From: [Clostridium] asparagiforme DSM 15981
GTDB taxonomy: Bacteria > Bacillota > Clostridia > Lachnospirales > Lachnospiraceae
Assembly (NCBI GenBank): GCA_025149125.1
Contig: CP102272.1
Coordinates: forward strand, 1,922,001 to 1,986,000
Direction: 5' to 3'
DNA: 64,000 nt
The translations under genes and the position numbers were made by a program. Shown here one piece after another: positions 1 through 8,486 of this stretch (its first letter is position 1; each line of letters opens with the position of its first letter). A model generated the notes under the pieces. It was given only the letters and a program-made list of their open reading frames with translations. It did no database searches and was not told where the DNA came from.

Positions 1-36
1 TGTCAGGATTGCGCAAAACACTTTTATTTTTCTCAT
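1..36 (-). CDS. Start of a putative exported protein (partial)
   Basis: A minus-strand reading frame starts with ATG at 36 and runs off the window edge after 12 codons (MRKIKVFCAILT). A GGGAGG ribosome site at 45-50 lies 8 bases upstream. The positively charged start followed by hydrophobic residues looks like the beginning of a signal peptide or membrane segment. Nothing more can be said about the product. Confidence 0.55.
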   Translation of the reverse strand, partial: MRKIKVFCAILT

Positions 37-228
37 TTATTTTTCCTCCCGCTATATACGTTATGTTGGATAATGGATATGTCCGGCTTCAGACAGCCAG
101 TGTGATTCGTTTCATCCCCGTCAGGAGGAACGCTGCGAAAGGAGCCAGAAATACCTCGTAGGAGCTATCCTATTCACCATCGGAGAGATAGTGCCCGCAC
201 TCTTTTTTGCGTAAATACAAAAAACCAA

Positions 229-267
229 CAATCGCCCGCAGACCGGCCCGCGGCCCACCGCATTCCA
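229..267 (-). repeat. REP-like repeat, degenerate copy C
   Basis: Read on the minus strand, this 39-bp stretch matches the 40-bp repeat at 18439-18478 and 38495-38534. The ends are conserved (GAATGC near the start, TGCGGGCGATTG at the end) and the middle has diverged, with one base missing. It is the weakest of the three copies. Confidence 0.5.
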
Positions 268-414
268 CAAAAAAACCGGCCCCGGTGCGTCACTTGCGCC
301 GGAGCCGATCAAAAAGGGGAGGATAAGTATTAATTACTTTCTCTTTCGTGATACTTCTATCATACCCGCATTTTGGCCCAATATACATCCGGACAAAACA
401 TTTTCAATAAATAT

Positions 415-443
415 TTGAAATATTTACGGTTTTGTTATATACT
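415..443 (+). promoter_or_regulatory. Sigma-A promoter for the SEC-C gene
   Basis: TTGAAA at 415-420 and TATACT at 438-443 are separated by exactly 17 bp. Transcription would begin near 450. This rules out the in-frame TTG at 432 and ATG at 444 as starts for the downstream gene, because both overlap the -10 element. Confidence 0.75.
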
Positions 444-512
444 ATGAGCTATGAGCGGCAGAGGAAGAGAACCGGGCCGCCAAATTCAATACAAAAAGGA
501 TGGTTGAAGTTT

Positions 513-1022
513 ATGGCACTGTTAGAGACATGGCGGAATCTGGCCTATGGCGATGGCCTGGATGATAAAAAGAGAGAGGAACTTTGGTCCGGATATTTTG
601 CGATTGAGAAGGGCATCTACGAGCAGCTCCTGGAGCACCCGGAGGAAGTGATCACTGGCACCGTGAAGGGCCTGGCTGAGAAGTACAATACCGAGATTCT
701 CATCATGACCGGATTCCTGGACGGCATCAACGAGAGCTTAAAGGGCTACGAGAACCCCATCGAGACCATGGAGGAGGACACCGAGGTCAAGATCGAGATC
801 GACCCGGAGAAGCTGTACTACAACATGGTGGAAGCTAAGGCCAACTGGCTGTTCGAGCTGCCTCAGTGGGACAAGATCCTCACCGAGGAGCGCCGCAAGG
901 AGCTGTACAAGCAGCAGAAGGCTTCCGGCACGATCCGCAAAGGCAAAAAGATCTTCCCCAACGATCCCTGCCCCTGCGGAAGCGGCAAGAAGTACAAGAA
1001 GTGCTGCGGTAAGAACGCATAA
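513..1022 (+). CDS. SEC-C metal-binding domain protein
   Basis: A 169-residue protein whose last 20 residues form a SEC-C motif ([13 protein letters not shown]). This is the zinc-binding module also found at the C-terminus of SecA and in many small proteins of unknown role. The rest is acidic and helical with no recognisable catalytic motif. The start at ATG 513 was chosen because the upstream in-frame starts lie inside the promoter; AAAAGGA at 494-500 is the ribosome site. It is monocistronic, between its own promoter and a terminator. The family's function is not established; a chaperone or adaptor role is only inference from the zinc module. Confidence 0.85.
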   Translation: MALLETWRNLAYGDGLDDKKREELWSGYFAIEKGIYEQLLEHPEEVITGTVKGLAEKYNTEILIMTGFLDGINESLKGYENPIETMEEDTEVKIEIDPEKLYYNMVEAKANWLFELPQWDKILTEERRKELYKQQKASGTIRKGKKIFPNDPCPCGSGKKYKKCCGKNA

Positions 1023-1041
1023 GGATTGGAACTGTCAATTT

Positions 1042-1069
1042 CGCCTGCCCGGACTGTGGCAGGCGTTTT
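1042..1069 (+). terminator. Intrinsic terminator after the SEC-C gene
   Basis: A perfect 8-bp stem, CGCCTGCC (1042-1049) with GGCAGGCG (1058-1065), is followed by TTTT. Confidence 0.75.
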
Positions 1070-1135
1070 CGTGTCTGTCCGGAATTCACAGCCGGAGCGC
1101 CTTGCCGGTCAGACTAAGAATTGGAAGGAATTGGA

Positions 1136-1939
1136 ATGGAAGCATACACGGGCTTTGCGGAAGTATACGACCTGTTTCAGGACAATGTTCCTTATGAAGA
1201 GTGGTGTGAATATCTGGCCGGGCTTTTGGAAGAATACGGAGTAACGGCTGGCCTGGTACTGGATCTGGGCTGCGGCACCGGCAGCCTGACCGAGCGTTTG
1301 GCCGGGCGCGGGTACGATATGATCGGAGTGGACAACTCCGGGGAGATGCTGGAGATCGCCATGGAGAAGCGGGTGCGCTCCGGCCGGAACATTCTCTACC
1401 TGCTCCAGGACATGCGGGAGTTTGAGCTTTACGGCACGGTGGCGGCTGTGGTCAGCATCTGCGATTCCATGAACTATATTCTGGAGTACGGGGATTTGGT
1501 GCAGGTATTTAAGCTGGTTAACAATTATCTGGACCCGGGCGGTGTGTTTATCTTCGACTTAAACACACCCTACAAGTATCGGGAGCTGCTGGCGGATCAC
1601 ACCTTTGCCGAGGATCGGGAGGAGAGCAGCTTTATCTGGGAGAATTTTTACGACGAGGACGAGGAGATCAACGAATATGATCTGACCCTGTTCATCCGGC
1701 GGAATGTACCCGGCTTTAGCGAACCGCTCTACCAGAAATTCCAGGAGACCCATTACCAGCGCTCCTACGGCCTGGACACGGTCTGCCGTGCCCTGGCGGA
1801 GGCTGGTCTGGAGTATGTGGCGGCCTACGATGCGGGTACCAGGGAGCCGGTGCGGGCGGACAGCGAGCGGATTTACGTGGTAGCCCGGGAGCGCGGGAAA
1901 ACAATACAGGAAGCGCAGACAAATACAGAAACGAACTGA
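1136..1939 (+). CDS. Class I SAM-dependent methyltransferase
   Basis: A 267-residue protein with the glycine-rich SAM-binding motif I (VLDLGCGTGS, residues 41-50) and an acidic motif II (IGVDNS) that would bind the ribose of S-adenosylmethionine. It has the general layout of a small cytosolic class I methyltransferase, with a Rossmann fold first and a substrate region after it. The substrate cannot be read from the sequence. ATG 1136 is preferred over the TTG at 1121 because GGAAGGA at 1123-1129 sits 6 bases before it. It is closely followed by the Hsp33 gene (gap 17 bp), so the two are probably co-transcribed. Confidence 0.85.
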   Translation: MEAYTGFAEVYDLFQDNVPYEEWCEYLAGLLEEYGVTAGLVLDLGCGTGSLTERLAGRGYDMIGVDNSGEMLEIAMEKRVRSGRNILYLLQDMREFELYGTVAAVVSICDSMNYILEYGDLVQVFKLVNNYLDPGGVFIFDLNTPYKYRELLADHTFAEDREESSFIWENFYDEDEEINEYDLTLFIRRNVPGFSEPLYQKFQETHYQRSYGLDTVCRALAEAGLEYVAAYDAGTREPVRADSERIYVVARERGKTIQEAQTNTETN

Positions 1940-1956
1940 GACAGGAGAGAATGAAT

Positions 1957-2838
1957 ATGGCGGATTATGTAATCAGAGCGACGGCGGCGGACGGTCAGAT
2001 CCGGGCGTTTGCCGCCACCACCAGGGATCTGGTGGAGCAGGCCAGAAAGGCCCACAATACCAGCCCGGTGGCTTCAGCGGCCCTGGGACGGCTGCTGACG
2101 GCCGGGGTTATGATGGGCGTGGACATGAAGGGGGAGGACGATGTTCTGACCCTGAAAATTCAGGGAGACGGACCCATCGAGGGACTGCTGGTGACCGCGG
2201 ATTCCCACGGGAATGTAAAGGGCTACGCCTACAATCCCCAGGTGATGCTGCCTCCCAACAGCAAGGGCAAGCTGGACGTGGGCGGAGCCCTGGGGCTGGG
2301 CGTGCTCAGCGTGATCAAGGACATCGGGCTGAAGGAGCCCTATGTGGGACAGACGATCCTGGTCACAGGGGAGATCGCGGAGGATTTGACCTATTATTTT
2401 GCCACCTCCGAGCAGATTCCCTCATCGGTGGCCCTGGGCGTGCTGATGAACCGGGACAACACGGTGAGCCAGTCCGGCGGCTTTATCATCCAGCTGATGC
2501 CGGGCGCGCCGGAGGACATGATCGACCGCCTGGAGGCCCGTCTGAAGGAGATCGCTTCTGTCACCACTCTGCTGGACGAGGGCAATACGCCGGAAATGAT
2601 CCTGGAGCACGTGCTGGGTGAGTTCGGCCTGGAGCTCAACGACCGGGTGCCGGTACAGTTTCACTGCAACTGCACCAAAGCGCGGGTGGAGAAGGCCCTG
2701 ATCAGCGTGGGAAGGAAGGATATTCAGGAGATGATCGACGACGGGAAGCCCATCGAGGTGAACTGCCATTTCTGCAACAAAAACTACCAGTTTACAGTGG
2801 ATGAGCTGGGGAAAATGCTGGAGAAGGCCGTGCGCTGA
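1957..2838 (+). CDS. hslO: Hsp33 redox-regulated chaperone
   Basis: A 293-residue protein matching Hsp33 along its length. The C-terminal redox switch is intact: C237-N-C239 and C270-H-F-C273 are the four cysteines that bind zinc when reduced. Under oxidative stress they form disulfides, which activates holdase activity against unfolded cytosolic proteins. ATG 1957 is preferred over ATG 1951 because AGGAG at 1943-1947 is 9 bases upstream of the former and only 3 of the latter. Co-transcription with the preceding methyltransferase is likely. Confidence 0.95.
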   Translation: MADYVIRATAADGQIRAFAATTRDLVEQARKAHNTSPVASAALGRLLTAGVMMGVDMKGEDDVLTLKIQGDGPIEGLLVTADSHGNVKGYAYNPQVMLPPNSKGKLDVGGALGLGVLSVIKDIGLKEPYVGQTILVTGEIAEDLTYYFATSEQIPSSVALGVLMNRDNTVSQSGGFIIQLMPGAPEDMIDRLEARLKEIASVTTLLDEGNTPEMILEHVLGEFGLELNDRVPVQFHCNCTKARVEKALISVGRKDIQEMIDDGKPIEVNCHFCNKNYQFTVDELGKMLEKAVR

Positions 2839-2862
2839 AAAACTGAATCCAAAGACAGCAAA

Positions 2863-2893
2863 AAGAGCCGGTCCAGATGGACGGCTCTTGTTT
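2863..2893 (+). terminator. Intrinsic terminator after hslO
   Basis: AAGAGCC and GGCTCTT arms pair with one bulged base around a short AGAT loop, followed by a weak T-rich tail (GTTTGT). Confidence 0.55.
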
Positions 2894-2974
2894 GTAATCA
2901 CTTGAATCACGTATAACTTACTTCAACTCTATCTAACGATATATGTTTGAAAAAGGTACACTGTTGTTCGATGA

Positions 2975-3172
2975 TTATAATTTGGTTACGTTGGTAGCCT
3001 GCGGGCCCTTGGCTCCGTTTACTACGTCGAACTCTACGGCGGCGCCTTCGTCCAGAGACTTGAAGCCATCCATGTTCAGGCCGGAGTAGTGTACGAATAC
3101 ATCGTTACCCTGCTCGTCGGAGATGAATCCGTAACCCTTCTGATTGTTGAACCACTTTACTGTACCTTTCAT
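2975..3172 (-). CDS. Cold-shock protein (CspA family)
   Basis: A 65-residue single cold-shock domain, the usual length for the family. Both RNA-binding motifs are present: RNP1 (KGYGFI) and RNP2 (VFVHY). Such proteins bind single-stranded RNA and DNA and melt mRNA secondary structure. GGAGG sits just upstream of the ATG. A consensus promoter lies at 3238-3266, giving a leader of about 60 nt. Cold-shock genes often carry regulatory leaders, but this one is short. Confidence 0.95.
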   Translation of the reverse strand: MKGTVKWFNNQKGYGFISDEQGNDVFVHYSGLNMDGFKSLDEGAAVEFDVVNGAKGPQATNVTKL

Positions 3173-3237
3173 TATGATACCTCCAGAAAAATAAAAAAAA
3201 TAAATGTTCTATTGCGACTTATTTCGCAACTGCCATA

Positions 3238-3266
3238 AGGATATCACAAAACATTGGAAGTGTCAA
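3238..3266 (-). promoter_or_regulatory. Sigma-A promoter of the cold-shock gene
   Basis: On the minus strand, TTGACA (3261-3266) and TATCCT (3238-3243) are separated by 17 bp. The -35 is a perfect consensus, consistent with a highly expressed gene. Confidence 0.8.
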
Positions 3267-3418
3267 ACGTTTTTGTTGATAAAGTATAAACCGTATGGAC
3301 AAACTTTTATTTCCATTGTTCAAAGGTTAAAAAAAGCGGAAAACGGAGCAAAAAAACTAAGATTGTGATATACTTTAGGGAACGGAAAAAGAAGGGAACA
3401 GGAGCGGAGCGGAACGGA

Positions 3419-3967
3419 ATGATTAAGTTAGTGAATATTTGGAGGCATTTTCAGACCATCACACGGCATCGCCATCTGGTGTGCCGCCACTGTTTCAAGC
3501 TGGGGCTGTACCGCCAGGGCCTGCTGCACGATCTGTCCAAATACAGCCCGGAGGAGTTCTGGACCGGCGTCCGGTATTACCAGGGAACCCGCAGCCCCAA
3601 CGCGGCGGAGCGGGAGATCGTGGGATTCTCCAAGGCCTGGCTGCACCACAAGGGACGGAACAAACACCACTACGAGTATTGGATCGACGTGTCGGCGAAC
3701 AAGGAGGAAGGCCTGGTGGGCAATAAAATGCCCCTTAAATACGTGGCCGAGATGGTCTGCGACCGCATTGCCGCCTGCCAGGTGTACAAGGGGAAGCACT
3801 ATACCAGCGCCGCGCCGCTGGAATACTATGAATACACGAAAAAGTACATCACCATCCACCCGGAGACAAGGGCGCTGCTGGAGAAGATTCTGGTGCTGTT
3901 AAAGGAGCGGGGCGAGGAGGCGGCGTTTGTCTATCTGAGAAAGCTGCTGAGACGGGGGGATTATTGA
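3419..3967 (+). CDS. DUF5662 family protein
   Basis: A 182-residue protein matching the DUF5662 family. It is rich in histidine and aromatic residues (LLHDLSKYS, WLHHKGRNKHHYEYW), and the HD/HH pairs suggest a metal-dependent hydrolase-like fold, though no activity is established. ATG 3419 follows a GGAGCGGAG ribosome site. The GTG at 3365 was rejected because it overlaps a TATACT -10-like element at 3369-3374. The gene converges with the next one, with a shared hairpin between them. Confidence 0.75.
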   Translation: MIKLVNIWRHFQTITRHRHLVCRHCFKLGLYRQGLLHDLSKYSPEEFWTGVRYYQGTRSPNAAEREIVGFSKAWLHHKGRNKHHYEYWIDVSANKEEGLVGNKMPLKYVAEMVCDRIAACQVYKGKHYTSAAPLEYYEYTKKYITIHPETRALLEKILVLLKERGEEAAFVYLRKLLRRGDY

Positions 3968-4027
3968 GCGCGCGTTGCAGAAGAGGCGCGGTTTGCATTC
4001 CCCGGTTTGTGCCGGTTTCTGTTGAAC

Positions 4028-4101
4028 GATCAAAAAGACTGTCTGCCAGCGGGCTACGATGAAATTGATTTCGCAGCTCGTTGACAGGCAGTCTTTTGAT
4101 C
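4028..4101. terminator. Bidirectional terminator-like inverted repeat
   Basis: About 23-bp arms starting GATCAAAA (4028) and ending TTTTGATC (4101) are nearly complementary, with a few mismatches and a loop of about 27 bases. The element lies between convergent genes ending at 3967 and 4110, so it can end transcription from both sides. Confidence 0.65.
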
Positions 4102-4109
4102 GTTGCGCC

Positions 4110-4541
4110 CTATTCCCCATACAGCGTGGTTTCGATGATCTCCACGGCGTCCTTTATGCAGTCCGGGCAGGTGCGGACCACCTTTTTATCCGGAGAGTCC
4201 AGGCCTTTTAACTCCCGGCAGATTACGGTGCCGTTGCGGTCCTTGAACGCCCTCACGCAGGCTTTGGCGTCCTTGTAGGTAACCGCCTTGGAATTGGGGT
4301 GTTCCAGATCGGCGGTGCTGCATTTTAGGCCCGCCAGCACGGTGGCGGCGGAGATGGCGCCGCAGGTTCCTTCCATGCCGCCCATCCCAAGGCCCAGTCC
4401 CTCGGTCACGCGGAACAGAGTTTTCTCATCCAGGTCCACCTGGTCCAGAAATGCGAAGCAGACGGACTGGCAGCAGTTGTAGCCGCGGTTGTGGTAGTCG
4501 GTAGCGATCTGGTAACGGTCTTTTTTCTTATCTTCTGACAT
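4110..4541 (-). CDS. C_GCAxxG_C_C family protein
   Basis: A 143-residue cysteine-rich protein of the C_GCAxxG_C_C family. An early CC pair is followed by a GTCGAI glycine-cysteine motif and scattered later cysteines (C-R-E, CPDC). The pattern suggests metal or Fe-S binding and a redox role, but no reaction is established. GGGAGA precedes the ATG. It lies 61 bp downstream of the membrane-protein gene on the same strand and may be read from that gene's promoter. Confidence 0.85.
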   Translation of the reverse strand: MSEDKKKDRYQIATDYHNRGYNCCQSVCFAFLDQVDLDEKTLFRVTEGLGLGMGGMEGTCGAISAATVLAGLKCSTADLEHPNSKAVTYKDAKACVRAFKDRNGTVICRELKGLDSPDKKVVRTCPDCIKDAVEIIETTLYGE

Positions 4542-4602
4542 TGTGGTAATTCTCCCTTCAAGGTAAAAATTTATGTTGGACGCCGGAACTGGCAGGGGCC
4601 GG

Positions 4603-5397
4603 TTACCGGCGGCTGTCCGGCAGCGTTTTGGCGGAATGCAGGCAGTAACGGCAGCCCAGGTGGCAGATAAAGCCGCCGAGGGCCACTCCGGTCAGGTAGA
4701 TCAGGTTTCCGGCGGTGATGCCGATCTCAAGGGCGATCCGGTGAAAGACGATCTGCTCATTGGGATAATAAGGGCTGATGTAAAACATATCCGCGTTCCC
4801 GTAAGGGTGAGCGGCGATGTTGATGAGCGCGGCTGCGGCGCAACAGGCCGCAAAGAGGGGCAGCGTGCGCAAAAATGCCGCCGGTTCCCGGTCAGACTCG
4901 CCGCTTTGAGCGCAGTACAGTCCCAGAAAGATCAGCATAAAATGCCAGCACAGGCCGTGGAGCGTCAGCGTCCAGTAGGAGTGCAGGAGGCCCGATGGCT
5001 CGGCAAGGGCCATGAAGCCGCCCAACAGGCCGTAGTCCTGGATAAAGGTGCAGGCGGTCCGCCTTGCCCGCGCATATTCCGGCCTGGACAGAAGCGGGAC
5101 AGCCAGACATAAGTACATGGGGACGCTGCAGAGCTGAAATGGGAAATACCACCAATCGTAGCTGCGGCCGTTTACAATATAGTAGAGAAAGCCCTGTTTG
5201 TAGAGCTCGCTTGCCGCTAAAACCAATCCGCAGACGAACAGAACGTGTTTTCTGGGGCCGGCTGCCAGACGCCGGGCCATCCATGCGGCGGCGCAGACGC
5301 CCAGGGCTGTGAGCGATAAGTGGAAGGGCGAGTATGGAACAGGCGTCTGCATAGTCCACGCAGACGCCTGGAAAAAACGTTCGAGCAATTCCTGCAT
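4603..5397 (-). CDS. TIGR02206 (YwaF-type) integral membrane protein
   Basis: A 264-residue polytopic membrane protein with about six or seven hydrophobic segments. The WWYFPFQLCSVPMYLCL stretch and the spacing of helices fit the TIGR02206/YwaF family, whose function is unknown. ATG 5397 follows a GGGAGG site, so the longer upstream frame to 5493 is not needed. A strong promoter lies at 5508-5536. The following C_GCAxxG_C_C gene is probably in the same transcript. Confidence 0.8.
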   Translation of the reverse strand: MQELLERFFQASAWTMQTPVPYSPFHLSLTALGVCAAAWMARRLAAGPRKHVLFVCGLVLAASELYKQGFLYYIVNGRSYDWWYFPFQLCSVPMYLCLAVPLLSRPEYARARRTACTFIQDYGLLGGFMALAEPSGLLHSYWTLTLHGLCWHFMLIFLGLYCAQSGESDREPAAFLRTLPLFAACCAAAALINIAAHPYGNADMFYISPYYPNEQIVFHRIALEIGITAGNLIYLTGVALGGFICHLGCRYCLHSAKTLPDSRR

Positions 5398-5507
5398 GAT
5401 ATTCCTGCCTCCCGACGGGCCGGTGTGCGCATCCGTTTCATGCGGTTCCCTCAAAGAACGGTACGCGGTCCGCAGCGGTGAAATTCCGCCCATTGATGCT
5501 TTACGAC

Positions 5508-5536
5508 ATTATACATCAGAACAGAATCGCTGTAAA
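5508..5536 (-). promoter_or_regulatory. Sigma-A promoter for the TIGR02206 gene
   Basis: On the minus strand, TTTACA (5531-5536) and a perfect TATAAT (5508-5513) are spaced 17 bp apart. Confidence 0.8.
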
Positions 5537-5615
5537 GGGCGGCTTGAATAGAATCCGGTGCGGCCGGATATCCTAACCGTGTTGAATCTTTTGGGAAAGG
5601 CAGGAAATACGGACG

Positions 5616-6041
5616 ATGGGATTAATCATTGCGTTGATTTCAGGCGCCCTGATGAGTATACAGGGCGTATTTAACACGGAGGTGACGGATCAGACCAGCA
5701 TCTGGGTGGCAGCGGGCTGGGTGCAGCTCACCGCGTTTATCACCTGTGTGGCGATCTGGCTCTTTACGGGGCGGCAGCCCATAGGCGGCCTGATGGCGGT
5801 GACGCCCCGCTACGTGATGCTGGGCGGAATTCTGGGCGCCCTGATCACCTACACCGTGGTCCGCAGCATGAGCGGACTGGGACCGGCTCAGGCTTCCATC
5901 CTGATCGTGGTGTCGCAGATCGTGGTGGCCTACTGTATCGAGCTGTTCGGCCTCTTCGGCGTGGACAAGGCGGACTTTGAGTGGCGCAAGCTGATCGGCG
6001 CGGCGGTGGCCGTGGCGGGAATTATTATTTTTCGAAAATAG
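5616..6041 (+). CDS. DMT family transporter (DUF606/YdcZ type)
   Basis: A 141-residue protein with four to five predicted membrane helices, the length of a half-size DUF606 (YdcZ) transporter of the drug/metabolite superfamily. These small transporters usually act as dimers or paired halves. No partner half is adjacent, so it would act as a homodimer, which is inference. The substrate is unknown. A hairpin (6056-6084) follows. Confidence 0.8.
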   Translation: MGLIIALISGALMSIQGVFNTEVTDQTSIWVAAGWVQLTAFITCVAIWLFTGRQPIGGLMAVTPRYVMLGGILGALITYTVVRSMSGLGPAQASILIVVSQIVVAYCIELFGLFGVDKADFEWRKLIGAAVAVAGIIIFRK

Positions 6042-6055
6042 AAAAACAACGGATG

Positions 6056-6084
6056 GACCCCTGCGCGAGTGTGCGGGGGTTTTA
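6056..6084 (+). terminator. Intrinsic terminator after the DMT gene
   Basis: CCCCTGCGC pairs with GTGCGGGG (with G-U wobble) around a short loop, followed by GTTTT. Confidence 0.55.
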
Positions 6085-6223
6085 GCGTTGCGCCGGACGC
6101 CGGGAACCGGAATGAGAGGGCCGCCGGGGCGATTCCGGCCCCCGGGCGCGTCTGAGAAAAAAATTGCCTAAAATATTGTGGAACACGGCGAAAAATTAGT
6201 TTTCCCTTTTCCGGAAATAGGGC

Positions 6224-6252
6224 TTGTTTTTACCCCTGGATTTCGTTAGAAT
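6224..6252 (+). promoter_or_regulatory. Probable sigma-A promoter of the ComEA-like gene
   Basis: TTGTTT (6224-6229) and TAGAAT (6247-6252) are separated by 17 bp, 48 bases before the TTG start. Confidence 0.55.
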
Positions 6253-6299
6253 AATAATATCAGGCTGAGATGGCTTCCCGCCGGTAAGGAGGGAGACCA

Positions 6300-7061
6300 T
6301 TGAAATTGAATCTGAAGTCACTGAAACGTATGAAAATGCTGGCGGTTGTCCTTGGAATGGCGGCCGCGGGGGTCTGCTACGGCTGTAATTCCGGCCGGGA
6401 AGCGGACCGTATGGAACTGGTTCTGGAAGCGGAATCCGGCGAAGCGCAAGCGGCCGGTTTGGAGGATGGGAGTACAGCGCCTGCGGATTTGAACGCCTCC
6501 CGGGGAGAACGGGAAGCGAAAAGCGGGAGCGAACGAGTGGAAGCGGAATATCGCGCGGTACCGGAAGACGGGGAAGCGCCCCATCCCATATATTTTGTGC
6601 ATGTCTGTGGAGCGGTTGTGAATCCCGGGGTCTACGAGATGGAGCCGGGCAGCCGGATCTACGAGGCGGTGGACCTGGCGGGAGGCTTCGGGCCGGAAGC
6701 GGCCTGGTCGTATTTAAACCTGGCGCAGGAGATCGCCGACGGTATGAAGATCGAGGTGCCCACAGAGCGCCAGGCGGAGGAATGGGAGAAGGAGGGCCGT
6801 GCCGGAGTGACGGCCGGGCCGGTTTCTCAGGGCGGCGCAGGAGGGCGGGAGTCTGGTTCCGCCGGAAGCGCAAAGGTCAATATTAATACTGCGGGCAAGG
6901 AAGAACTGATGACGTTAAAGGGCATCGGCGAATCCAAAGCCGAGGACATTATCCGTTACCGCGAGACCTACGGCCCCTTCGAGCGGATCGAGGATATCAT
7001 GAATATTTCCGGGATTAAGGATGCGGCATTTCAGAAGATAAAAGATTCAATTACGGTGTGA
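6300..7061 (+). CDS. ComEA-like DNA-binding lipoprotein
   Basis: A 253-residue protein. Residues 1-29 are a lipoprotein-like signal with a cysteine after VCYG. An acidic low-complexity linker follows, then an SLBB-type domain (HVCGAVVNPGVYEM, about residues 100-160). The C-terminal helix-hairpin-helix (VNINTAGKEELMTLKGIGE, about 195-253) is the DNA-binding module of ComEA. In competent Firmicutes ComEA binds incoming double-stranded DNA outside the membrane. No comEC or comEB is adjacent. The start is TTG 6300, directly behind GGAGGGAG. Confidence 0.85.
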   Translation: MKLNLKSLKRMKMLAVVLGMAAAGVCYGCNSGREADRMELVLEAESGEAQAAGLEDGSTAPADLNASRGEREAKSGSERVEAEYRAVPEDGEAPHPIYFVHVCGAVVNPGVYEMEPGSRIYEAVDLAGGFGPEAAWSYLNLAQEIADGMKIEVPTERQAEEWEKEGRAGVTAGPVSQGGAGGRESGSAGSAKVNINTAGKEELMTLKGIGESKAEDIIRYRETYGPFERIEDIMNISGIKDAAFQKIKDSITV

Positions 7062-7081
7062 CAGAATCCGCCGGGCGTGTG

Positions 7082-7128
7082 CTCCGGACGCGGGACGATC
7101 AAAGTCCGCGCCCGGAGTCTCGCTGTTT
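7082..7128 (+). terminator. Probable terminator after the ComEA-like gene
   Basis: CTCCGG-CGCGG and CCGCG-CCGGAG arms (7082-7117) form a long GC-rich stem with one mismatch. A moderate GCTGTTTT tail follows. Confidence 0.5.
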
Positions 7129-7249
7129 TAAGCCTGACCGGTTTGATGAGATGGCAGATGGCGCTTTTCCGCAGGGAAAAGCTTGATTGAGCGCAGTCGC
7201 TTGCGGGCAGAGCCTGCAGCGGATTGCGGATAGAGTAAGGGGAATTGGA

Positions 7250-7957
7250 ATGGCAAAAATCTTAGTGGTAGACGATGAAAAATTAATTGTAAAAGGAATC
7301 CGTTTCAGCCTGGAGCAGGAGGGAATGGAAGTGGATTGCGCTTACGACGGCGAGGAGGCCATTGAGCTGGCCCGAAAGACGGAGTACGATATGGTGCTGT
7401 TGGATGTGATGCTGCCCAAGCACGACGGTTATGAGGTGTGTCAGGCGATCCGGGAATTTTCCGACATGCCCATCATTATGCTGACGGCCAAGGGCGGGGA
7501 TATGGACAAAATTCTGGGTCTGGAGTACGGTGCGGACGACTACATCAGCAAGCCCTTTAACATTCTAGAGGTAAAGGCCAGGATCAAGGCGATCATGCGT
7601 CGCAGCGGAAAGAACCGGAAAAACCGCAAGGAGGAGCAGAACAGCCATGTGATCGGGGCGGGAGATTTGAAGATGGACACGGAGAGCCGCCGCGTGTACA
7701 TTTCCGGGCGGGAGATCAACCTCACCGCCAAAGAATTCGACCTTCTGGAGCTGCTGGTGCGCAATCCCAACAAGGTGTACAGCCGCGAGGCGCTGTTGAC
7801 CTACGTGTGGGGCAACCGGGCCATGGACAGCGGCGACGTCCGCACCGTGGACGTTCACGTCCGCAGGCTGCGGGAGAAGATCGAACCAAGCCCCAGCGAT
7901 CCCAAGTTCGTGCACACCAAATGGGGCGTTGGCTATTATTTTCACGTAAAAGGATGA
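7250..7957 (+). CDS. OmpR/PhoB-family response regulator (orphan)
   Basis: A 235-residue two-domain regulator. The receiver domain (about 1-120) has the acidic pocket D8-D9, phospho-acceptor D52 (VLLDVMLP) and the conserved lysine in the SKPF motif. The C-terminal winged helix (about 140-235) ends in the KFVHTKWGVGYYF wing of OmpR-type regulators. It is of the WalR/PhoB kind. No histidine kinase lies nearby, so the partner is unknown. ATG 7250 follows AAGGGGAATT. GNAT and RlmH genes follow with gaps of 16 and 3 bp, suggesting one transcript. Confidence 0.9.
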   Translation: MAKILVVDDEKLIVKGIRFSLEQEGMEVDCAYDGEEAIELARKTEYDMVLLDVMLPKHDGYEVCQAIREFSDMPIIMLTAKGGDMDKILGLEYGADDYISKPFNILEVKARIKAIMRRSGKNRKNRKEEQNSHVIGAGDLKMDTESRRVYISGREINLTAKEFDLLELLVRNPNKVYSREALLTYVWGNRAMDSGDVRTVDVHVRRLREKIEPSPSDPKFVHTKWGVGYYFHVKG

Positions 7958-7973
7958 GAGAGGTTTGACAAGG

Positions 7974-8483
7974 ATGGAACACAATCACGATGACTATACA
8001 ATCCGCTTCGCGCGCCCGGAAGACCTGGAGGCGCTGGCTCAGGTGGAAGCGGAGTGCTTTCCGGCGGCCGAGGCGGCCGGAAGGGAGAGCTTCCGGGCGC
8101 GCCTTGAGGTCTTTCCGGACAGCTTCCTGGTGGCGGAGCTGGCAGACGGGGGCCGGATCATCGGCTTTATCAACGGGGCGGTGACGGACGCCAGAACCAT
8201 TTCCGACGATATGTTTGAGAACGCGGGATTACATAACGCAAACGGGGCCTATCAGAGCATTTTCGGCCTGGATGTGGCGGAAGAGTTCCGCCGCCGCGGG
8301 GTGGCGGCCGCGCTGATGAACCGGATGATTGAGACGGCGCGGGAGCGCGGAAAAAAGGGTCTGATTTTGACCTGCAAGGACCGGTTGATCCACTATTACG
8401 AGAAGTTTGGCTATGTGAAGCTGGGTCTTTCCCAGTCCGTCCACGGCGGCGCTGTCTGGTACGACATGATTTTGGAGTTTTAG
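7974..8483 (+). CDS. GNAT family N-acetyltransferase
   Basis: A 169-residue acetyltransferase. The acetyl-CoA pyrophosphate-binding motif A (EEFRRRGVAAALM) and the YYEKFGYVK motif B are clear. It resembles the arylalkylamine/AANAT-like subgroup, but the acceptor is not known. ATG 7974 is taken rather than TTG 7965 because GAGAGAGG is better spaced for the ATG. It sits between the response regulator and rlmH in one probable operon. Confidence 0.85.
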   Translation: MEHNHDDYTIRFARPEDLEALAQVEAECFPAAEAAGRESFRARLEVFPDSFLVAELADGGRIIGFINGAVTDARTISDDMFENAGLHNANGAYQSIFGLDVAEEFRRRGVAAALMNRMIETARERGKKGLILTCKDRLIHYYEKFGYVKLGLSQSVHGGAVWYDMILEF

Positions 8484-8486
8484 CGG

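Larger units (their letters stand above)
37..512. other. Divergent intergenic region, no gene seen
   Basis: This 476-bp gap separates the outward-facing minus-strand start at 36 from the SEC-C gene at 513. It holds a degenerate REP-like copy (229-267), an imperfect GC-rich hairpin just after it (about 274-308) and a strong sigma-A promoter (415-443). A 63-codon minus-strand frame at 121-312 has no ribosome site and no protein-like composition, so it was not called. Confidence 0.6.

Noticed and set aside
432..512. Upstream start codons (TTG 432, ATG 444) for the SEC-C gene
   Set aside because: They lie within the -10 region of a consensus promoter and so cannot be translated from it.
4028..4101. 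Inverted repeat as possible insertion-sequence ends
   Set aside because: Arms enclose only about 27 bp and lie between convergent genes, which fits a two-way terminator better.
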